A stretch of 64,000 bases of DNA from Hymenobacter busanensis (GTDB lineage Bacteria > Bacteroidota > Bacteroidia > Cytophagales > Hymenobacteraceae). The position numbers were made by a program, and so were the translations under genes. The notes beneath the pieces were generated by a model, which saw only the letters and a program-made list of their open reading frames with translations, did not search any database and was not told the origin of the DNA. Of the stretch, positions 1-8,005 are shown piece after piece; position 1 is the first letter of the stretch, and each line of letters starts with the position of its first letter. The stretch is from the NCBI RefSeq assembly GCF_008727865.1, contig NZ_VTWU01000007.1, positions 1 to 64,000 on the forward strand. The letters are read 5' to 3'.

Positions 1-47
1 CCGCGCCCCCCCGCTGGTCCCGCCCGGACCCGAGCGGGGGGGCGCGG
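1..47. terminator. GC-rich hairpin at window edge
   Basis: Perfect 15-bp inverted repeat (1-15 with 33-47) around a 17-nt loop, almost entirely G and C. It probably ends a gene lying to the left of the window. There is no clean T-run after it, so terminator function is inferred from position and stem strength only. Confidence 0.4.
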
Positions 48-207
48 CCCGTTTATACCCACCCACCCCCCGCAGCGCAGCCCGGCGGTATGTTCTGCTA
101 GGGCTAAGTTCTCTTAATCCAACTCTTAAGTGAGCTGCATTGCTACACAAGCGGTGCAGCTTTTCTGCATTAAATGGTGTTACCTTGTTGTAACTAGCTC
201 TGCTCAC

Positions 208-2259
208 ATGATTTTAACTTACCCTTGGGCCTTGTTAACCGGCCTGCTTGTCATAATTCCAATTGCTCTGCACTTATTCGAATTGCGCAGACCGCAAAAA
301 ATACTGTTTACAAATCTTCAATTTATCCGTGAGGTAAAACTGGTTACTGCTCGCCAACGCAGGCTACAGCATTTGTTGGTTTTGCTTTTCCGCTGCTTGT
401 TTGTTATTGGTCTGGTACTATGCTTCTGTCAGCCAATCATCCCTGTTGAGGATACAAGAAAAATAAGCTCTAATGGGCTCAATGTAATAGTAGATGCCTC
501 AGCAAGTATGCAGGTAGGGGCATCAGTCGATGAAACGGCTTGGGATGCGGTGTTGGCTAATGCTACAAGGCTTCCAGAGATTTTTCCGGCAGCTCGTTAT
601 GAATTATTTTCTACGGCAACTCCTAGAGCAGTTGGAGGGGCTGAGTACATTGAAAAATTAAATCAATTAGCCGTTGGCGGTAGAGAAGAATTGTCAAGCA
701 GTTTGGCAAGGCTGCGGCAGCAGCTGATCCACAATAAAAGGGAAACAACTTTTATCTTCTCTGACTTTCAGCGCTCTGATTTCTCGGCTTCGGAAATCGA
801 GTATCTAAATGGAGTAGGCGATGTTTATTTGGTTGCTGCTGGTAATAAACCGGTTGCTAATGTGTATGTCGATAGTGTAAGCTTGGGTGATGAAGTGGTA
901 CGTGTTGGAGACGAACTTCACCTAACTATTAATTTACGTAATGGTGGAGCATTAAATGCCAGCAAGTGTGGGGTCCGCGTGCTGGTTGGTAAGACGCAGG
1001 TTTTTTCCTCTACGGTTGATATCCCCGCTAATTCAGGGCTGACAACAGAAGCCAAAATCAACGTGCCCAATGCAGATACGCAACTGTGCAAAGTTGAACT
1101 TGTAGATGATGCTGTGGCTTTTGATAATGACTTTTATTTTACACTGCAGCCTGCAGCCAAGGTTGGTATTCTGGACATTGTAGATAAGCAATCTGCGCTA
1201 CGGAATGCTTATTCCAATGAGCCTAGTTTTACGTATTCTAATAATCCTTCATCTTCAGTAAGAGGGGTAAGCCAAAAGAATTTTGACTTGGTTTTTCTGC
1301 AGGAGGCAAAATCAATTAGTTCGTATTTACGAGCTGACTTAGTTGCGTTTGTGCGGAATGGCGGGAAATTGGTAATAATTCCTTCGTCTGATGTTAAATC
1401 GAAGGACAATTATCAAAGGCTATTTGCTGATTTGGGGTTATCGTCCATCCGATTTCGACAGGGAGCCGAACCCAAAGAATTGCGCGAGTTGGCAGCTCCT
1501 AGCAGTCAGAATCCTTTCTTCCAGAATGTATTTGCCGAGCAGACACGGCGACCAGATATGCCCAAGGCGGCTCCTGTACTCACTTGGAGCCGAGCTACTT
1601 CGGACGTGTTGAGTTTCCGTGAAGGAGATGCTTTTCTCTCTGGGTTTAGCAGTGGGGCCGGAATGGTGTATGTATTTGCGGCGCCTCTTAGCGGTGGATA
1701 CTCCACCTTATTGGATAATCCGTTGTTTGTTCCGGTTATGTATCGGCTGGCCGCCATGAGTTCTTTGGCTACTCAGGCGCCTGCTTATCGACTAACGGCC
1801 CGCGCGATAGATGTGCTGGCAGTGAAAGCACGCGGCGCTGAAGAAGCGGTATACAAACTGGTAGGCGACACCGCTACTTATGTGCCCACCCAGCAAATAC
1901 GTGCCGGGCGGTTGGTGTTGCAAGTGCCACCTGCGATGCGCAAGCCCGGGTTTTACACCCTTACGCTCGATGACAAACCGGTAACGACGTTGGCATTCAA
2001 CTTGGATAAGCGTGAGTCGGAATTGGCTTGCTACTCGGTTGCTGAGTTGCAACAGCTGGCTGCCAAGCACAGCAACATCCACGTTTATGATGCTCGGAAC
2101 CCGCAGGCGATAAGTACCGGGTTGTGCGAAACCAGTATGGGCACCACACTGTGGCGCTATTGCTTGCTGCTGGCGTTGCTAGGGTTGCTAGGCGAAGTGC
2201 TTACGTTGCGCTTCGGGCGGCGTGCTGCGGCTGTACCAGCACACGCCGTTGCTGCCTAG
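208..2259 (+). CDS. BatA-domain membrane protein with vWA-like region
   Basis: Predicted 683-residue membrane protein. The first ~75 residues match the aerotolerance-regulator (BatA) N-terminal domain: a first membrane segment (about 5-24), the basic stretch ELRRPQKILFTNLQFIREV, then a second membrane segment (about 56-78). A von Willebrand A-like region follows, with the DxSxS metal-site motif in VIVDASASM (Asp96). A last membrane segment lies near the C-terminus. I start at ATG 208, because the in-frame GTG at 130 would put a non-typical tail before the BatA domain. In Bacteroidota such proteins are cell-envelope proteins of unknown precise function. Up to about position 1800 the base composition is near 45-47% GC and the codons favour TTA/AAT, unlike the downstream neighbours; the last 400 bp return to high GC. 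Confidence 0.85.
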   Translation: MILTYPWALLTGLLVIIPIALHLFELRRPQKILFTNLQFIREVKLVTARQRRLQHLLVLLFRCLFVIGLVLCFCQPIIPVEDTRKISSNGLNVIVDASASMQVGASVDETAWDAVLANATRLPEIFPAARYELFSTATPRAVGGAEYIEKLNQLAVGGREELSSSLARLRQQLIHNKRETTFIFSDFQRSDFSASEIEYLNGVGDVYLVAAGNKPVANVYVDSVSLGDEVVRVGDELHLTINLRNGGALNASKCGVRVLVGKTQVFSSTVDIPANSGLTTEAKINVPNADTQLCKVELVDDAVAFDNDFYFTLQPAAKVGILDIVDKQSALRNAYSNEPSFTYSNNPSSSVRGVSQKNFDLVFLQEAKSISSYLRADLVAFVRNGGKLVIIPSSDVKSKDNYQRLFADLGLSSIRFRQGAEPKELRELAAPSSQNPFFQNVFAEQTRRPDMPKAAPVLTWSRATSDVLSFREGDAFLSGFSSGAGMVYVFAAPLSGGYSTLLDNPLFVPVMYRLAAMSSLATQAPAYRLTARAIDVLAVKARGAEEAVYKLVGDTATYVPTQQIRAGRLVLQVPPAMRKPGFYTLTLDDKPVTTLAFNLDKRESELACYSVAELQQLAAKHSNIHVYDARNPQAISTGLCETSMGTTLWRYCLLLALLGLLGEVLTLRFGRRAAAVPAHAVAA

Positions 2260-2319
2260 CCAGAAGGGCTGTCAAATGCCTAACTTGCTGCCCGTAGCCG
2301 CCCAGCGGCAGATGCGTGC

Positions 2320-2832
2320 ATGAAAAAGAATCCTGTTGTCCAAACGGCACTCCGGTTTGGCTTTGGCGTGGCGGTGCTGTGCCTCGTGTGGTCGTTGATT
2401 TTATATTGGACGGGGCAGAACCCGTTTGGCCCCAAACGTTTGATTTCCGCTTTTTGGCCGCCAATTGCGGTGCTGCTGAGCCAGTGGTACGTGCGCCGGT
2501 ATTTCCAGCCCGACGGCCCTGGGTTGAAAAAGGCATTGCTAACAGGAGCCCTGACGGCGGCAGTAGCGGCCGTGCTTTCGGCCGGGGCGCTGTACGGGCT
2601 GGGACGCTGGAGCGGCCCCCGCCTGATCGAAGAAAACCGCGTGCAGATGGAGAAGATGCTGGCGGCCGAAAAGGCCAGCTACCTGAAGCTGCAAAACGGT
2701 GCCCAACTCTACGAAACCCACCGACTGGGAATTGCGGCCACGCCTCAAGCCCTGGCCGCCGACGATTTTCAGAAAAAACTGCTGCTGGGTTTACTCCTGG
2801 CTATTCCGGGAGGCATATTCTTCCGGAAATAA
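2320..2832 (+). CDS. DUF4199 family membrane protein
   Basis: 170 residues. N-terminal membrane segments (about 8-30 and 40-58), another near 70-92, a polar middle rich in Glu/Lys, and a final hydrophobic helix that follows a DDFQKKLLLGLLLAIPGG motif. This layout is typical of the DUF4199 family of Bacteroidota, whose function is unknown. The gene lies 60 bp after the BatA-domain gene and 38 bp before a second DUF4199 gene, so co-transcription with the following glycosyltransferases is likely. Confidence 0.75.
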   Translation: MKKNPVVQTALRFGFGVAVLCLVWSLILYWTGQNPFGPKRLISAFWPPIAVLLSQWYVRRYFQPDGPGLKKALLTGALTAAVAAVLSAGALYGLGRWSGPRLIEENRVQMEKMLAAEKASYLKLQNGAQLYETHRLGIAATPQALAADDFQKKLLLGLLLAIPGGIFFRK

Positions 2833-2870
2833 GTCCTTTCTTGCTGCGTCCAAACTTCTACCAAACCACC

Positions 2871-3398
2871 ATGGAAAACACCACTACGCCTGCAGTTACT
2901 CCTTCATCGGTTGGCATCCGCTACGGCGTGCTACTAGGCATTGTCAGCATCATCTTTTCGTTGTTGCTGTTTATGACCAACAGCGACCAGTCGCCACTGC
3001 GCTGGGCGGGCTTGCTTATTTCGGTGGCGGCTATTTGGCTGGCGCACGGGTACTTCAAAAAGCACAACGGCGGGTTTATGTCGTTTGGCCAAGGCCTGAC
3101 CATTGGCTTGGTCATGTCGGTTGTTTCGGGCGTGTTGAGCAGCATTTTCAGCTACATCTACATGACCTTCATCGACCCGAGCTACATGGAGCGCCTGATG
3201 GAAAAGACGCGCACCGAGATGGAAGCCAAAGGCACCATGAGCGACGAGCAGATTGACCAGGCTATGAGCATGATGAATAAATTTTCGGGCGGGCCGATGA
3301 CCTTGGTGTTCGGCATTTTAGGTGCCCTGATTATCGGATTGCTGATCAGCCTAATCGTTTCAGCCATTACCAAGCACAACCGCCCCGAGTTTGAGTAA
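2871..3398 (+). CDS. DUF4199 family membrane protein, second copy
   Basis: 175 residues, starting MENTTTPAV. Four predicted membrane segments (about 18-36, 44-60, 70-95, 145-168) with a polar, Met-rich loop between the third and fourth. The arrangement matches DUF4199 proteins, which in Bacteroidota often sit directly upstream of a GT2 glycosyltransferase, as here. It is divergent in sequence from the preceding DUF4199 gene, so this is not a recent duplication. The stop codon overlaps the start of the next gene by 8 bp, which suggests translational coupling. Confidence 0.8.
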   Translation: MENTTTPAVTPSSVGIRYGVLLGIVSIIFSLLLFMTNSDQSPLRWAGLLISVAAIWLAHGYFKKHNGGFMSFGQGLTIGLVMSVVSGVLSSIFSYIYMTFIDPSYMERLMEKTRTEMEAKGTMSDEQIDQAMSMMNKFSGGPMTLVFGILGALIIGLLISLIVSAITKHNRPEFE

Positions 3399-4404
3399 AC
3401 GCACCCCGCATTCGTTCCCGGTTGAGCTATCGGTGGTTATTCCCCTGCTCAACGAAGCCGAATCCTTGCCCGAGCTGACCAGCTGGATCCAGCGTGTGCT
3501 GCAGCAGCACGGCCTCAGCTACGAAGTCCTTTTGATTGACGACGGCTCGACGGATAACTCCTGGGACGTCATCGAAGACCTGGCCGACGCCGACCCTGCC
3601 CTACGCGGCATTCGGTTCAACCGCAACTACGGTAAGTCAGCCGCCCTTGACACCGGTTTCAAGGCGGCTCGGGGGCGCGTGGTGTGCACCATGGACGCCG
3701 ACTTGCAGGATTCGCCCGAGGAACTGCCGGAGCTTTACCGGCTCATTACCGAGGAACGATACGATCTGGTGAGCGGGTGGAAGAAAAAGCGCTTCGACCC
3801 GCTCTCCAAAACCATTCCCACCAAACTCTTCAACGGCGTTACGCGCAAGCTCTCGGGTATTCAGCTGCACGACTTCAACTGCGGGCTGAAAGCCTACGAC
3901 CACCGCGTGGTGAAGAGCATTGAGGTGTACGGCGAGATGCACCGCTACATTCCCGTCATTGCCAAATGGGCGGGGTTCCGGCGCATTGGCGAGAAGGTGG
4001 TGCAGCATCAGGAGCGGAAATACGGTACCACCAAATTTGGTCTGGAGCGGTTTGTCTACGGCTTCCTCGATCTGCTGAGCATCACCTTCGTGAGCCGCTT
4101 TCGGCAGCGGCCCATGCACTTCTTTGGCACCATGGGCACGCTTTCGTTCCTGTTCGGCGCCATTATCACGCTGTGGCTGGTGGGCGAGAAGCTGTGGCTG
4201 GCGGCCCACGACAAAGCGTGGCTGCTGGCGCACGGTCTGCGGGCCCGCAACGTTACCGATCAGCCGCTTTTCTTCCTGGCGCTGGTAGCCGTAATTGTGG
4301 GTGTGCAGTTGTTTCTGACGGGTTTTCTGGCCGAAATGGTGTCGCTGACGGGCCGCAAGAAAAACCAGTATCTGGTGCGCGACACCGTGAACACCGTTAG
4401 CTAG
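3391..4404 (+). CDS. GT2 family glycosyltransferase (GtrB/DPM1-like, membrane-anchored)
   Basis: 337 residues; TTG start inside the end of the DUF4199 gene. The N-terminal GT-A domain has DDGSTDNSWDVI (nucleotide-binding Asp), TMDADLQDSPEEL (the DxD-type metal site) and FNCGLKAYDHRVV. Two C-terminal membrane helices (about 245-270 and 290-315) anchor it. Family members move a sugar from a nucleotide donor to polyprenyl phosphate on the cytoplasmic face of the inner membrane; the sugar here is unknown. It overlaps the following GT4 gene by one base (TAGTG), so the two enzymes are probably made together for surface glycan assembly. Confidence 0.88.
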   Translation: MSKRTPHSFPVELSVVIPLLNEAESLPELTSWIQRVLQQHGLSYEVLLIDDGSTDNSWDVIEDLADADPALRGIRFNRNYGKSAALDTGFKAARGRVVCTMDADLQDSPEELPELYRLITEERYDLVSGWKKKRFDPLSKTIPTKLFNGVTRKLSGIQLHDFNCGLKAYDHRVVKSIEVYGEMHRYIPVIAKWAGFRRIGEKVVQHQERKYGTTKFGLERFVYGFLDLLSITFVSRFRQRPMHFFGTMGTLSFLFGAIITLWLVGEKLWLAAHDKAWLLAHGLRARNVTDQPLFFLALVAVIVGVQLFLTGFLAEMVSLTGRKKNQYLVRDTVNTVS

Positions 4405-5549
4405 TGGGCATCCGCGTCGTCATCATCGGGCCGGCGTACCCGCTGCGGGGGGGCTTGGCTACTTACAACGAGCGGCTGGCGCGGGCTTTCCGCGCAGCCG
4501 GCGACGAGGTGCACCTCGTCACGTTTTCGCTGCAATACCCCGACTTCCTGTTCCCCGGCCAAACCCAGTTCAGCACCGAACCCGGTCCGGCCGACCTCAG
4601 CATCGACGTCAGCATCAACTCGGTGAACCCGTTCACATGGCTGAAGGTGGGCCGGCAACTGCGGCGCGAACGGCCCGATCTGGTCATCTTCCGCTTTTGG
4701 CTGCCGTTTATGGGGCCCGCGCTGGGCACCATTGCCCGGCTGGTGCGCGGCAACGGCCACACCCGCGTGGTAGCCATAACCGACAACGTCATTCCGCACG
4801 AAAAGCGCCCCGGCGACCGGCCGCTCACGCGCTATTTCCTGGGCGCTTGCCACGGTTTCGTGACGATGAGCCGCGCCGTCCTGGCCGATTTGCGCCGCCT
4901 GCACTTCCGCCAGCCCGCGCAGTACCAGCCCCACCCGCTCTACGACAACTTCGGCCCCATCCGGCCGCAGGCTGAGGCGCTGCGCACGCTCGGTCTCGAC
5001 CCCGCCTACCGCTACCTGTTGTTCTTCGGCTTCATCCGCGCCTATAAGGGCCTTGATGTATTGCTGGAGGCCTTTGCCGACGAGCGGCTGCGCGAGCTAC
5101 CGCTCAAGCTCATTGTGGCCGGCGAGTACTACGAAGACGCCGCGCCCTACGAGGCCCTCATCCGGCAGCACAACCTGGAACACCGTCTCGTGCGGGCCAC
5201 CGACTTCATTCCCAACGAGCGGGTAGCCGACTACTTCTGCGCCGCTGACCTCATCGTGCAGCCCTACAAAAACGCCACCCAGAGCGGCGTATCGCAGATT
5301 GCCTACCACTTCGAGCGGCCGATGCTGGTAACGGACGTGGGCGGTTTGGCCGAGCTGATTCCTGACGGCGAGGTGGGCTACGTGGTTCCACCCACGCCCT
5401 GGGCTATTGCCGATGCGCTAGCGGATTTTGCCACGCACCCCGAGCGGCAGGCGCACTTCGAGGAAGGCACGCGTCGCTACAAGCAGCAATTCTCGTGGAG
5501 CGAGATGGTGAAGGCCCTGAAAGCCGTGGCTGGTTCAGCCCATAGCTGA
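4404..5549 (+). CDS. GT4 family glycosyltransferase
   Basis: 381 residues; GTG start overlapping the previous stop by one base. GT-B fold: the N-terminal half begins IRVVIIGPAYPLRGGLATYNERL (glycine-rich acceptor loop) and the C-terminal half carries GFIRAYKGLDVLLEAF and the run ATQSGVSQIAYHFERP followed by DVGGLAELI, the donor-binding region of GT4 enzymes. Retaining transferase, cytoplasmic, using a nucleotide sugar. Last gene of the left-hand operon; it faces the convergent GT9 gene across the 42-bp repeat array. Confidence 0.87.
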   Translation: MGIRVVIIGPAYPLRGGLATYNERLARAFRAAGDEVHLVTFSLQYPDFLFPGQTQFSTEPGPADLSIDVSINSVNPFTWLKVGRQLRRERPDLVIFRFWLPFMGPALGTIARLVRGNGHTRVVAITDNVIPHEKRPGDRPLTRYFLGACHGFVTMSRAVLADLRRLHFRQPAQYQPHPLYDNFGPIRPQAEALRTLGLDPAYRYLLFFGFIRAYKGLDVLLEAFADERLRELPLKLIVAGEYYEDAAPYEALIRQHNLEHRLVRATDFIPNERVADYFCAADLIVQPYKNATQSGVSQIAYHFERPMLVTDVGGLAELIPDGEVGYVVPPTPWAIADALADFATHPERQAHFEEGTRRYKQQFSWSEMVKALKAVAGSAHS

Positions 5550-5569
5550 ACAGGGTGTTTCCAACCTCA

Positions 5570-5769
5570 GTAGACGTTTAACGAAGCTGAAACCATTCGT
5601 TTCCGTGCCAAGTGGACGTTCAACGTGGCCAGAAACAATCGTTTTGGTGCTCGGTCGATGTTCACCCAGGGCAAAAACGTTTGTTTCTGTGCTCGGTCGA
5701 TGTTCACCCAGGGCAAAAACACCTGTTTCCAGGCTCGGAAACTTCCACCGAGCCTGGAAACAGGTGTTG
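5570..5769. repeat. 42-bp tandem repeat array, four full copies plus a partial
   Basis: Copies at 5570-5611, 5612-5653, 5654-5695 and 5696-5737 are each exactly 42 bp. The last two share an identical 32-bp block (5647-5678 and 5689-5720); the first two are diverged. A degraded fifth copy runs to about 5769 and folds back on the fourth. The unit length is 14 codons, and the minus strand and two plus frames stay open through all copies, but no start context or coding signal marks a gene. It fills the gap between convergent glycosyltransferase genes. Confidence 0.85.
5718..5768. terminator. Perfect 21-bp stem hairpin closing the repeat array
   Basis: 5718-5738 is the exact reverse complement of 5748-5768 with a 9-nt loop. 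It lies between the ends of two convergent genes (5549 and 5787), so it could terminate both, though neither side has a long T-run. The left arm is part of the fourth 42-bp copy, so the hairpin is formed by a repeat unit and an inverted partial unit. Confidence 0.6.
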
Positions 5770-5786
5770 CTAACGGGGAGCCTAGG

Positions 5787-6887
5787 CTACAGTGGCAGAC
5801 TTTCCTGCACCGCTGCGAAGACCTTCTCGGCCGGCAATTCCTCCATGCAGCTGGTGCCCAGCTTGCAGGTGCCGCGGTAGAAACACACACACGGCCGGTC
5901 GGGCTGCACAATCTGTCCCCGGCCGTAGAGGTCAAATTCGTAGGGATTAAAGATGTTGTTCATCAGCACCGTGGGCTTGCGCAGCGCAATGCTGATGTGC
6001 ATGGCCATGGTCACTTGCGTCACCACCAGGTCCATCTGGTGCACCAGGTTGATGAACTGCTGCAGCGGGAAAGTGCCGGGGTATGCCGCGCCGGTGGCGG
6101 CGTGCAGGCGTTGGTTCCGTTCGTCCTCGGCCGCGCCGCCCAGCAGCACGGGCTGGTAGCCGGCGCCACGGAGCTGCTCGATGAGCTCAATCCACTTTTC
6201 GTCGGACCACAGGCGGGTGGTCCACCGGTCGCCACAGCCGGTGTTCAGGCCCACGCGGCGGCCGGCGGGTGGCAGCATCGGCCACTGAAAACCTTTGTCG
6301 TCGTGGGTGTCGAACACATACTCTTCGCCCCGGAAATCGAAGCCGCACAGCTCGAAGATTTCCTGCACGTAGGGCTTGCGGTTATCGAGGCTGAGCTGGT
6401 CGAAGACGCCGGTGAGGAATTTGTGGTTGGCCAGGTCGTTGGCGGGCCACACCACGCCGTCGTGCGGGCGCAGAGCATAGCCGAACTTCTGCGCAGCCTT
6501 GATGCAGTTGAGCAACGCGCCGGCTTCCTTGTCTTTGTCGAGGTTGAAGAGCAGGTCGAACTCGCGGCCCTGCAGCTGCACGATGCTGCTCAGCTCAAAT
6601 TTCAGCACCTCGTCGGGGCCGTCGGTGGCAGGCAGAATGGCGGGGGTGTGCGTGAGCCAGGTAATGAAGCAGCCGGGAAATTCCTGCCGCAGGCGGCGCA
6701 GCAGCGGCGTGGTCCGAATCACGTCGCCAATGGCCCCGAGCTTGATGATGAGGATGCGGTGTTGCACGGGGGCATACACGGGGCAGTCCTGGCATACGTA
6801 GCCGTGCTCTTTGTTGGGGCGGCAGGGCAAGTCGCCACGGAAATGGCGGCAGTCGGGGTGAACGGTGACGCCGTGGAGGTCGGGCAT
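5787..6887 (-). CDS. GT9 (heptosyltransferase-like) glycosyltransferase
   Basis: 366 residues. After a 42-residue extension comes ILIIKLGAIGDVIRTTPLLR, the characteristic GT9 N-terminal loop; NTGCGDRWTTRLW and LLGGAAEDERN in the second half form the donor site. GT9 enzymes add heptose or related sugars to lipopolysaccharide core, in the cytoplasm. The N-terminal extension has Cys13, Cys22, Cys32 and Cys35 (C-x8-C-x9-C-x2-C), which could hold a metal; similar Cys-rich starts are common in Bacteroidota GT9 proteins. The C-terminus is also Cys-rich (CVCFYRGTC). A TATCTTCG -7 box sits 28 bp upstream of the ATG. Confidence 0.87.
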   Translation of the reverse strand: MPDLHGVTVHPDCRHFRGDLPCRPNKEHGYVCQDCPVYAPVQHRILIIKLGAIGDVIRTTPLLRRLRQEFPGCFITWLTHTPAILPATDGPDEVLKFELSSIVQLQGREFDLLFNLDKDKEAGALLNCIKAAQKFGYALRPHDGVVWPANDLANHKFLTGVFDQLSLDNRKPYVQEIFELCGFDFRGEEYVFDTHDDKGFQWPMLPPAGRRVGLNTGCGDRWTTRLWSDEKWIELIEQLRGAGYQPVLLGGAAEDERNQRLHAATGAAYPGTFPLQQFINLVHQMDLVVTQVTMAMHISIALRKPTVLMNNIFNPYEFDLYGRGQIVQPDRPCVCFYRGTCKLGTSCMEELPAEKVFAAVQESLPL

Positions 6888-7248
6888 AAAGCAGGCAAAA
6901 CTGGGAAGACGCCGCGAAGATAGGGCTTCCCCGGAAGGCCTGCCGAATCAGTCGGCGGCGAAAAACGCAGGGCTGGTTGCCGCAGACCGGGAGAAAAGCA
7001 CCCGTTGGGCCTCGGGTTGTGAGTGGTGCTTCGGCACGCCAGAGCCAAGGCGGCTTTGGCCGCTGTCAGCTAAATCGGTGAACTGCGTGGCCGCCGGTAG
7101 CGCGCTGCTAACCGGCCCTTTGGGGAGGGGCGAAGACCATGGGAGGGCAGATACGGTAGGCATAAGGCAGTCCAGATGATACTTCTAAATGTCCTAAGCC
7201 AAGCCTGGTGTTGCAATACCTGCTTTCTGGTATTTTGAGCTGCTCGTG
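6888..7248. other. 361-bp non-coding gap
   Basis: Contains the promoter of the GT9 gene near its left end. The remainder has no supported gene: open frames on either strand here are Pro/Ser/Arg-rich and look like random high-GC frames. A weak hairpin near 7215-7238 lies 3' of the LuxR gene but lacks a T-run. Confidence 0.5.
6915..6922 (-). promoter_or_regulatory. -7 promoter box (TATCTTCG) for GT9 gene
   Basis: Minus-strand TATCTTCG, close to the Bacteroidota -7 consensus TAnnTTTG, ends 28 bp before the ATG at 6887. No convincing -33 TTTG box was seen. The same spacing of 26-28 bp recurs before purB, hemY and the helicase gene. Confidence 0.5.
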
Positions 7249-7917
7249 CTAGATCAAATCGAAAGCCCGGGCGTATTCCATCAGCTCAAACACGGAAGTG
7301 GCATCGAGCTTTTGGCGGATATTGCGGCGGTGCGTTTCGGCCGTTTGAACCGAAATGAACAGCTTGTCGGCAATTTCTGCCGCCGTGTGGCCCCAGGCCA
7401 ACAAGCGCAGCACGTCCCGTTCGCGGGCACTTAGGCGCGCAAACATATCCGAATGCTGCCGCAGAAACTGGTTTTCGTCGATCAGGCGCTGCACCTTGGC
7501 GGCAAAGTGGTTTTCGGGGTGGAGCGGAACCGCCAACCCCATTACCAGCAAGGGCCCGCCGTGTGCATCGCACAGCAGCCGGCGCATGGAAGTGAGGTAC
7601 CAGCTCCAGCCTTCCCGCTCGGTGGTGCGCACTTGCTGGTAAAAAGTGTGGACTTCGGGCACGTCGTTGGCATACATGAGCTGGAACACCCGCGCCATGT
7701 ATTCATCCGATTCGACGGCATTGAAGTAGGTGGGCGAAAAGGCCGGCCCCAAGGCCCGCAACTCTTCCAGCGTGGCCCCCAACAGCTCCAGCCCCCATTT
7801 CGACAAGTATCGCACGGTTTGGGTGGGCACGTGGTGAATGATGACCACGGCAGGGTACTCGTCGGCGGTGGCGGCAATCTCCGCTATTTTCTGGTCGATG
7901 CGTTCTTCGTCGGACAT
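7249..7917 (-). CDS. LuxR-type response regulator with PAS-like sensor, copy 1
   Basis: 222 residues. The C-terminal ~60 residues are a LuxR/GerE helix-turn-helix (ARERDVLRLLAWGHTAAEIA, then ISVQTAETHRRNIRQKL). The N-terminal ~140 residues have no receiver Asp motif; they resemble a PAS-like ligand domain (VVIIHHVPTQTVRYLSKWG, later LVMGLAVPL). It therefore looks like a one-component transcription regulator rather than a phosphorelay partner. It lies 88 bp downstream of a paralogue of exactly the same length and may be co-transcribed with it. Confidence 0.8.
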   Translation of the reverse strand: MSDEERIDQKIAEIAATADEYPAVVIIHHVPTQTVRYLSKWGLELLGATLEELRALGPAFSPTYFNAVESDEYMARVFQLMYANDVPEVHTFYQQVRTTEREGWSWYLTSMRRLLCDAHGGPLLVMGLAVPLHPENHFAAKVQRLIDENQFLRQHSDMFARLSARERDVLRLLAWGHTAAEIADKLFISVQTAETHRRNIRQKLDATSVFELMEYARAFDLI

Positions 7918-8005
7918 GCAGTAAGGGGAACGGTGGAGAGTGTACCGGCTGGTTTCTGGACTTGGCGGAATAGCCGGGAGCGGGGTGGCAACCGGCAGCC
8001 GGAAA

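Noticed and set aside
5647-5720. CRISPR-like repeat
   Set aside because: The 32-bp identical blocks are separated by 10 bp, far too short for a spacer, and no cas genes are near.
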